Positions 57,416-64,000 of a DNA stretch of 64,000 nucleotides are shown here, one piece after another (the stretch's first letter is position 1; every line of letters starts with the position of its first letter). The notes beneath the pieces are model-generated. The model was not told the origin of the DNA. It was given only the letters and a program-made list of their open reading frames with translations, and made no database searches. The position numbers and the translations under genes are program-made. The DNA is taken from assembly GCF_030272615.1 (NCBI RefSeq), contig NC_081410.1, positions 502,906,442 through 502,970,441 of the forward strand, written 5' to 3'. The stretch is from Cryptomeria japonica (Eukaryota > Streptophyta > Pinopsida > Cupressales > Cupressaceae).

Positions 57416-58353
57416 TGTTGGCATTTGGCATTATAATAGATAATGGGAGATTGTTGGCATTTTAATAAGGATATTGAGAAGGTTGTTGATGATTATGGAT
57501 ATAACTGATTAAGGATGTTTACTGTCTTGATATTATTATTTTGTCATTGATGTCAAGAAATTGATTTTCTAATTCAATATGATGTTGCCATATCTTGAGA
57601 AGTATGATTTGAAGAGTATAAAGATGTCGGTAAAAGACACATAAAGAATATGATGAATAAGGGGATGAATAAGGTATTTAATGGGCAACTATTACCGAGT
57701 CAGACAATGATGAGATCATGATGTTTAGATTGTTTTAAACATCATACATATGTTGTAAATTGTAAGGTTAATACTATACTATGTTACTGAGCAAAGAACC
57801 TAGTCGGTAAACCCTAAGGTTATTGCTATCAGTTAATGAAGGCAAAATGTCTACTGAGTGAAGTTTAGTATTTATCAAGTTGTAACCGAGCTGTAACAAA
57901 ATATATTAAATGGTTACATGCGTTATTTAATGAAGCTGATGAGCTGGAACTGATTAAATGATTGGTATGTCGTGCATGAAGTTTGTTAATGAATCTATGA
58001 CAAAGAAAAATCGACATGAAGATCTACAACTTAGATTGAACTGCAATACCCTAGCACAAGTTCCAAGAAATGTATACAAGTTCCAAGGTGGGGTAAAATG
58101 TTTTCAGATCAAAGGATACATTGAACTTGGTCAAAGTTTGAAGATCTGATGGCTATGATTGATCATGGGAAATGTGATCAAGGAGATTAAGTGATTGGCG
58201 AATTGTTTATAAATAGGGAATTATTGATAAACAATGTATGTGGGCAAATGTATGCACAGGGATGCTACATAGTGATTACTGAGCATAAAAGATTGAAGAC
58301 CTATTTGAATAACAGAGTATAGAAGCCCAACAGATGGATAAGATTAGTTCTAT
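57416..58353 (+). repeat. Element F 3' LTR, truncated
   Basis: Aligns with the 5' LTR from TGTTGGCATTTGGC to 'agattagttctatgt' and then ends. The R-U5 part with the hairpins is gone. Confidence 0.87.
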
Positions 58354-60201
58354 GTGTATGCGAGAAAAGCGGGTCGATAGAACTTGAAATGTGAAAAATG
58401 GAGTTCTAGGGAGCCTTGCTCACACACCCACAGGACTTCTTGGTGCAAGCTATGGAGTCATGAAGTATGGCTCAGCTTCCCAAGGATGGTTCCATGGTTC
58501 TCTATCTTACATGGTCCCTCAAACCAATGTTTTTGCTCTCAGATCATTGAGCAAAATGGTTTAGGGATGACAAATGCAAGAATGAGGGATGCTTTTGTTG
58601 ATTTTAAGATGAAATACATCCTAAGCTATGCATGATCCTATAAATGCAATAAACTAGTTATAAGATGACAAGATTAGTAACAAGACTATCTTAGAATGCT
58701 ATATTAGGCTATGATTAAGCTAAATGATAAGGAAAATACTCTAAACATGTATATTTAGATTAATTCCTATTGAAAAGAGAGGGTAAATGATGAGCATAAA
58801 ATGATATTTAAAACTTGGATGGATTTTAGTATAAGTATGATGCTAAAGCTAAATGAGAGCTCTATTTATAGCAAAAACAGGGCAATTGATGGTCAGGATT
58901 GAAAGAGGCAATCAAGGGTTGAGTTTGAAAGTTGGGATTCCATGTTTGCAATTGGCACCAATGAAATGGTGATAATTGTCAACATAAGGTTGGTTGAGAG
59001 GAGATGTAAGAAGAATTAAATGCTTGAGAAGACCTCATGGTTACCCTAGGGGTTAAGGTTAAGTTAGGGTTATCCATTGGATAAAGCTTTTACCCAAAGG
59101 ATAAACTCTTGTGCAAAGGTTTAAGGATAACCATGGTCAAAGCAATAAATGCTTGATGAGACCTCTGGATTACATGGAGGTTGAGTTTATGGAAATTCTT
59201 TAACCATGTAAGAGGGTTGAGTTAACCATTAATGGTTATGAAGACTTTGGGGACAAATTTGTAAGAGTCCTTCCAAATTTGGGGGTATTCAACAAGTTAG
59301 CTTGTTGAATGGATAAAGGCTTTAATGCTTTTTGAAGACTTTACTCCAAATTTGAGAAGTGACCTCCTCAAATTTAGGGAAAAGGGATAATGGATGGGTT
59401 TGGGTTAATTAATCAGGATTAGAAGAATCTAGAAGAGGTTAGAAAGAGGGTTAGGATGCAAGGGGGAGGTGTAGGAAAATGCAAGTGGATGGAGAGAAAA
59501 TAGAATTAATTTAAAATAAATTGCTTTATTTCAATTTGGTTGCAATTAAATAAATTAGATTTATTTAATTTAGGATAACTATTTTAATTAAATTTGAATT
59601 TAATTAAAAAGTGGATAGGGGCTTTAATTGAATAAAATGAATTTATCCTATTAAATGGTATAGTGAATTTAATTGAGTAATTTACCTAATTAAATAGAGG
59701 AATGCGAGTAATTTAATTAAATTGGATTTAATTAAATAGAGAAATGAATATAAAATATTCATTTAGGAATATGGTCATTTTTATATGTCTACATTTTGCC
59801 CCTCTTTGAAGTGACGTGTGTGCACATGTTATTTCAAAGAAAATGATGTGTTGTTGCGATTTTATGATCAATGTTGTCTTTATAGATTTGATGTGTGATG
59901 CCCCAGATTTGATAAACGATGGTGATAATGCCCCCTCAGGAGATGAATCAAAATTTTGGAAAATTTGATTTGATTTGATAATTGCATTTGCGGTACAAAA
60001 TTTTGGCTAGGCGAAATGTTTAAATTGATTCATCTCCCGATAATTGATGTGTGTGAGGGTATGAGGGATTCCATGAGCAAATTACATGCTCATTTTCCTA
60101 ACCCTAATTTCATTTTACCCTATAAAATGGAAAAAGTGCATTGTTTTGTCTCATTTGTGCTTGTTGACTTTGGAGAAAGAGACTTTTGGAGAGAAGACAA
60201 A
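58354..60201. other. Non-coding DNA upstream of the PMD gene
   Basis: Unrelated to element F. An AT-rich block with repeated 'TTTAATTAAAT' words lies at about 59500-59760, followed by 'cattttgcccctctttgaa' (about 59792). A weak open frame at 58384-58635 shows no recognisable motif. It may hold the promoter or LTR of the element carrying the PMD gene, but I cannot identify a terminus. Confidence 0.4.
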
Positions 60202-60362
60202 ATGCCTATTCCCTATTCTACACATCAATTTGAGTGCGTTCGGAGGCATCAAAGGCCTGCCGCATATGGACCACCAGTAAGTCAACCCTTTTGACCCCTT
60301 TTTAATTTTTAATCTGATCATTTTTGGTCAGTTTGAGATTTTTGAATCTTGATTTTAACATT

Positions 60363-60775
60363 TTAGCGCATAAAAGTCTTAGTTTAGCGCATACAAAAAA
60401 TTAAGTAGCACATAGGGCCGCAATTTAGGGTAGCGTTTGAAAATTTATAGGTTAACACATGAAAATTTTAGGTTAGCGCATGGCGTTAGGTTAGCGCATG
60501 ATGGACATAGGGTAGCACTGCAGGTCAAAAGGGTAGTGCATAGGCTAAACCTAGCACATAGGGTTAAATAGGTAGCGCAAGCATGGGATAGGCTAGTGCA
60601 TGGGTCGGTTTTAGTGCTTAGGGTAAATTAGTTGGTGCATGTAGAAAAAAGGGTAGCACGTAGAGTTAGTCTAGCACATAGGGTAGATAGAATAACATGT
60701 GGAGAAAACAGGGTAGCGCGTAGAGTTAGTCTAGTGCATAGCCAAGTTTATTTAGTGCATGGATCGGGTTTTGGA
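60363..60775. repeat. Degenerate minisatellite of TAGCGCATAGGGT-like words
   Basis: More than fifteen imperfect copies of 'TAGCGCATAGGG' and its decayed forms ('TAGTGCATAGGG', 'TAGCACATAGGG', 'GTAGCGCGTAGAGT'), spaced roughly 20-40 bp. Variants often differ by C to T or G to A within GCGC. It lies inside the PMD intron. Confidence 0.7.
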
Positions 60776-61027
60776 AGATTGGATGATTTTTTAATATGAA
60801 AAATTACATAGTAAAAGGTTAGTTTTGCCTGGGGAGGTGGATTTTTGTCCTTTGTTGTGTCTGTTGTCATGTTTTTGATAATTTGTCCAATATGAGTAAT
60901 GATATAACTTGGTTTAATTTGTGATTGTTCAAGTTATTGATGTAGATATATTAATGTGTTGTTTTGATTGAACCATGATTTGATTTGCATCATTTCAAGT
61001 TCATATGTGTGGAGCCTGATTTGTGTT

Positions 61028-61230
61028 ACAAGCTGATATGGGTTGGAAACTTGAGTTGTTTTACAAGCTGATATGGGTTGGAAACTTGAGTTGTTTTACA
61101 AGTTGATATGGGTGGGAAACTTGATTTGTTTTACAAGTTTATGTGATGTGGAGACTTGAGTTGTTTTACAAGTTTTGATATGGTTTTTGAAAACTTGAGT
61201 TGTGTTACAAGTTGATATGGAATGATATGA
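61028..61230. repeat. 35-bp tandem repeat, six copies, in the PMD intron
   Basis: The word 'acaagctgatatgggttgga', followed by 'aacttgagttgtttt', starts at 61028, 61063, 61098, 61133, 61168 and 61207. That gives four exact 35-bp periods and one of 39. The first two copies are nearly identical and later ones diverge. Confidence 0.85.
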
Positions 61231-63370
61231 TGTGGAACTTGATTAGATTTTGCAAATTGTTTCATGTTTTTGATGTGATTTTGATATCTTTGTTTTGATG
61301 TAGAAACTGATATTGGACTTGTTTTTCTTTTTGACAGGAGCGATTGGGAGTGGTTCAGTCATGGGAGCGGTTCCCTAGACCATGGGCATTGATACCACAG
61401 TTGGCACAGGCTGACCTAGATGTCATTGAGAGATGTGGCTTATCATCTTTGTTGGATATGCCTTGGTTCACCGTGAACCGAGGTTTACTCACAGTGCTCG
61501 CTGAGAGATGGCATAGTGATACAAACACTTTTCACTTTGCTATTGGTGAGATGACGGTTACTCCAGAGGACTGTTACATGATATTGCGGATTCCCATAGC
61601 AGGTGCATTATTGCCGTATGAGCAGACCAAGGAGGGTGGGACTGAGGCACTGCGACACATATTTCATGATGAGACAGTCGGTGGATATGAGATCCCCTGG
61701 CAAGAGTTCTTGGATCTGGACTATGCGCCTCTCCCGTCAGTACTAGCAGGTTTCATAGGTGGATTCCTTTGTCTCAACCGTAGGTTGAAGGGATTCTCTG
61801 TGGGTTGGGGATTGGTACTCGCGGAGATGGTGACCCAGGGCCGCAGGTTTGCTTGGGGATCAGCCATGTTAGCTCACTTGTATAGGGACCTACATGAGGT
61901 TGTGTATTTGGGTTATGGGAGTTTGTCAGCTAGCATGACACTCTTATAGGTATGGTGCTGGGAGCACATTCCAGCAGTGAGGCCATTGGTGGATAGAGAC
62001 AAGCCTATTGGGTGAGCCTATGCATATGGTTATAGGGGGCTAGTTGTCCAGCGTAAGCTGGGCAAACTAGAGCACTGGAGGAGAGTTTTGGATGACATTG
62101 ATATGGTCGTCTGGCAACCATATATAGATTATGAGGTTTGGGCCGAGGATGGGCTGGAGATACCTTATGTGTTCATGAGTCAGTTTTTGATAGGGCAGAC
62201 GCCCTTTGTGATTGAGAGATTCCAGGTTGGCAGGGTTTTGCGACAGTATGGTCGGCAGCAGAAGATACCATGGGGGACCTGCTTGTATGCGTGCCGAAGG
62301 CAGGATATACCAGACTGGGGCCCTAGTATTGATAGTGGAGCAGCTATAGAGGAGTTCTCCAGCTTAGCAGGTTAGATATGGGACTATGCTCCCAAGATAC
62401 TAGATGCGGGGATGACACATGAGTTTGTTGGTTTGTTTACACCTCATGCTGTTGCCAGGATATCGGATCCTGAGGAGATGTGGCTTGCCTTTGATGACGA
62501 TGAGGATGAGGTAGGGGGATATGGTGATGATGGAGATGATAGAGGTGGAGGAGGACGACGGGGGAGAGGATATTGGGGGAGGAGAGGAGACAGGGATAGA
62601 GATGGTGGAGGTTGGGTGGAGAGAGTAGTTCGATGAGCTATGATGGACAGAGGGAGAGGAGGGTTGGCGATCAGAGCAGGGGAAGAGGGGAGAGTGGGAG
62701 AGGTGATGGTAGTGGTGGGAGGGACTAATGAGTGGAGGCGGCCAACATAGAGGAGGAGGACTAATGAGTTACCTCCACAAGCACCAAGGACAGGCAGAGG
62801 GATAGGGGGTACCCCTTCACAGGTGCCCCTATGGGTCCGGGTCCCGACACATGTGGAGGACACCCAGATCAGAACTCTGTAGTTGACAGTACAGCAGCTA
62901 CAGGCACAACTATTGATGTAGCAGCGTCAGATTACCTAGCTGACCCTAGAGCATGATACGGAGATAGAGCGGCGCGGTCGAGCAGAGGAGTTGGTAGGGA
63001 GCATTCAGAGAGCAATAGCAGGTGGTCCGATGAGGGACATCATGAGAGAGCTATCCTCAAGAGTGAGGGAGGCAGAGTACTATCGATGCCATTATGAGGA
63101 TGTGGTGCCCAAGGAGCATAGAGTGTAGAGCTTTACGTAGGTGAGATCAAGTCGATCTCGAGAGACTGGGTCATAGTTAGAGAGCAGAGGCATGACGGGG
63201 CCCTCGAGACAGGATCCTCCTAGAGATCTAGGAGCTGGGACATCAACGGCGAGACCATCCCCCTCAGGAGATAGTCATACTTGAGAGACGATGTCTCTAT
63301 TGTATTTTGGATCATTGTTTTGTTTGTACTGGGCACAGACATGATAGATTTTGTATATTTTGATCATTTT

Positions 63371-63372
<2 letters not shown>

Positions 63373-63439
<67 letters not shown>
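63373..63439. repeat. (AT)n microsatellite, about 67 bp
   Basis: An uninterrupted AT dinucleotide run about 90 bp downstream of the PMD stop. Length may be unstable or mis-assembled. Confidence 0.95.
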
Positions 63440-63441
<2 letters not shown>

Positions 63442-64000
63442 TGACACCATTTTATTTGATCATGTGATGCGTTATGGATGTATGTTCTATATGGTCTTTC
63501 TTTACTTTATGATGATTCAATGCTTAGATAGATGATATGGTGCATGATGTAAATGTATGATGTATGATTTGACATGCTATGAGATGTATCTTGAAAATGA
63601 GATGTATGATAATGATGTGCAACTAAATGAAAGATTTGAAATGATATGCAACTATTTGTAAAATGATATGCAACTATGTGTAAAATGATATGCAACTACT
63701 TGTTTTGGGAGCATCCTTATTCTGCATTTGTCATCCCGATATAACCACATGTTATTTTCTTTCGATATAGGTATCATCATTGAGCATTGATTTTTTTGGG
63801 ATATGTTGAGAATTAATACAAGCATAATGGTATAATTGAACCATAATGACCTGAGAAAAATTTACATGATGTTTGATTTTGCAAGATAGCACAAGCGTCA
63901 AGGTATAATTGAACTAGGACGACTAGAGTGCAGATTGCGTATAAACAGACAAGATTAAACCATTTGTATGTGTAAAGTGGAATCATGTCTTCAGTGATAT
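63440..64000. other. Non-coding DNA downstream of the PMD gene
   Basis: No coding frame is recognised. It includes three 22-bp tandem copies of 'aaatgatatgcaactatttgta' (about 63628-63697). A two-copy word 'acaagc...aaggtataattgaac' lies at about 63818-63845 and 63890-63912. Confidence 0.5.

Larger units (their letters stand above)
51190..58353 (+). mobile_element. Element F: Ty1/copia retrotransposon, 3' LTR truncated
   Basis: 5' LTR 51190-52694, degraded primer site 52697-52708, gag-pol 52778-56951, polypurine tract 57404-57415 and 3' LTR 57416-58353 (938 of about 1505 bp). It inserted into element G's reverse transcriptase; the left flank is CAAAG (51185-51189) and no right partner exists. 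After 'ttagttctatgt' (58353) the sequence switches to unrelated DNA, so a deletion removed the LTR end together with the right parts of G and D. The LTR groups with C and D. Confidence 0.88.
60277..61337 (+). other. Intron of the PMD gene (1061 bp)
   Basis: GT at 60277-60278 in the strong donor CCA|GTAAGT, and AG at 61336-61337 after the pyrimidine tract 'gtttttctttttgacag'. Splicing keeps the reading frame from GGPP-type exon 1 sequence into 'ERLGVVQSWERF'. The intron contains two repeat arrays, listed separately. Confidence 0.75.
60202..63284 (+). pseudogene. Plant mobile domain (PMD, MAIN/MAIL-like) gene, two exons, decayed
   Basis: Exon 1 (60202-60276) encodes a short N-terminus ending 'RRHQRPAAYGPP'; exon 2 (61338-63284) joins in phase after a GTAAGT donor and TTTTGACAG acceptor. 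The PMD, an aminotransferase-like plant domain found in MAIN/MAIL proteins and in transposons, shows as 'LTVLAERWHSDTNTFHFAIG', 'EMTVTPEDCYMILRIPIAG', 'RFAWGSAMLAHLYRDL' and 'KLGKLEHWRRVLDDID'. The C-terminus is Asp/Gly/Arg-rich, then a Gln-rich coiled coil ('VQQLQAQLL') and a Ser/Pro tail. Eleven in-frame stops occur in exon 2 (61947, 62013, 62373, 62634, 62748, 62880, 62919, 62937, 63126, 63138, 63174): nine TAG and two TGA, with no indel. Whether it is a host gene or transposon cargo is open. No transposase is visible beside it. Confidence 0.8.

Noticed and set aside
10403-58353. A currently active retrotransposon
   Set aside because: Every gag-pol and every ORF2 has stops or frameshifts. 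C and E keep both LTRs, but their proteins are broken, so none could move on its own.
60016-60201. Earlier start of the PMD gene at 60016
   Set aside because: The frame is open upstream, but the residues look unlike PMD N-termini. ATG 60202 gives a short start joined cleanly to the donor; this choice is not certain.
62444-62863. 139-codon Pro/Ser-rich minus-strand frame
   Set aside because: Antisense of the Gly/Arg/Asp-rich tail of the PMD gene; low complexity.
1-64000. CRISPR arrays, bacterial operons, rRNA or tRNA genes
   Set aside because: No regularly spaced short repeats with unique spacers, no tRNA-like folds or rRNA segments noticed. The direct repeats found are LTRs or minisatellites. 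A tRNAscan or Rfam search would settle RNA genes.

Overview
This window is nuclear DNA from a repeat-rich land plant. It is AT-rich, has almost no intact genes, and is built from nested LTR retrotransposons. It also carries a LINE-type relic, a Ty3/gypsy relic and a decayed plant-mobile-domain (PMD) gene with a normal GT-AG intron. A conifer or other large-genome seed plant is my guess, but the sequence alone does not prove it.

Layout. Positions 1-9658 hold mostly non-coding DNA, a solo LTR with a perfect 5-bp target duplication (3062-4137), a DUF4283/zinc-knuckle LINE ORF1 relic (4260-5931) and small repeats. An old copia LTR plus polypurine tract (9659-10036, minus strand) starts an element into which copia element A (10403-22335, minus) inserted. 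Pol-less element B (11478-17553, plus) then inserted into A's 3' LTR. J (23375-24410) is a solo LTR with a perfect target duplication. C (25360-33348, plus) is a pol-less element with both LTRs. E (33842-40507, minus) is a two-LTR copia element. A Ty3/gypsy protease-region relic (40513-42042, minus) is followed by LTR H (42043-43077), pol-less element D (43078-48792, plus), copia G (48793-51189, minus) and copia F (51190-58353, plus). Each of D, G and F is inserted into the one before. One deletion ending at about 58353 explains the loss of the right-hand arms of F, G, D and H. Beyond it lie AT-rich DNA and the PMD pseudogene (60202-63284), followed by an (AT)n microsatellite.

The most interesting content is the pol-less family B, C and D. 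Each has an initiator-Met-type primer site, a coiled-coil/zinc-knuckle ORF1 with 4-5 CCHC motifs, and a long ORF2 of about 940-1120 codons. ORF2 is homologous among the three but I recognise it as no known family. There is no protease, integrase, reverse transcriptase or RNase H. These elements share LTR ends, primer site, an extended polypurine tract and two LTR hairpins with the copia elements A, E, F, G and J, which fits mobilisation in trans by copia partners. The two hairpins are a stem with a U-rich internal loop about 180-275 nt before the LTR end, and a C-rich-loop stem close to the LTR end. Both show compensatory base changes between families. Every coding element here is broken by stops or frameshifts, so none looks active.
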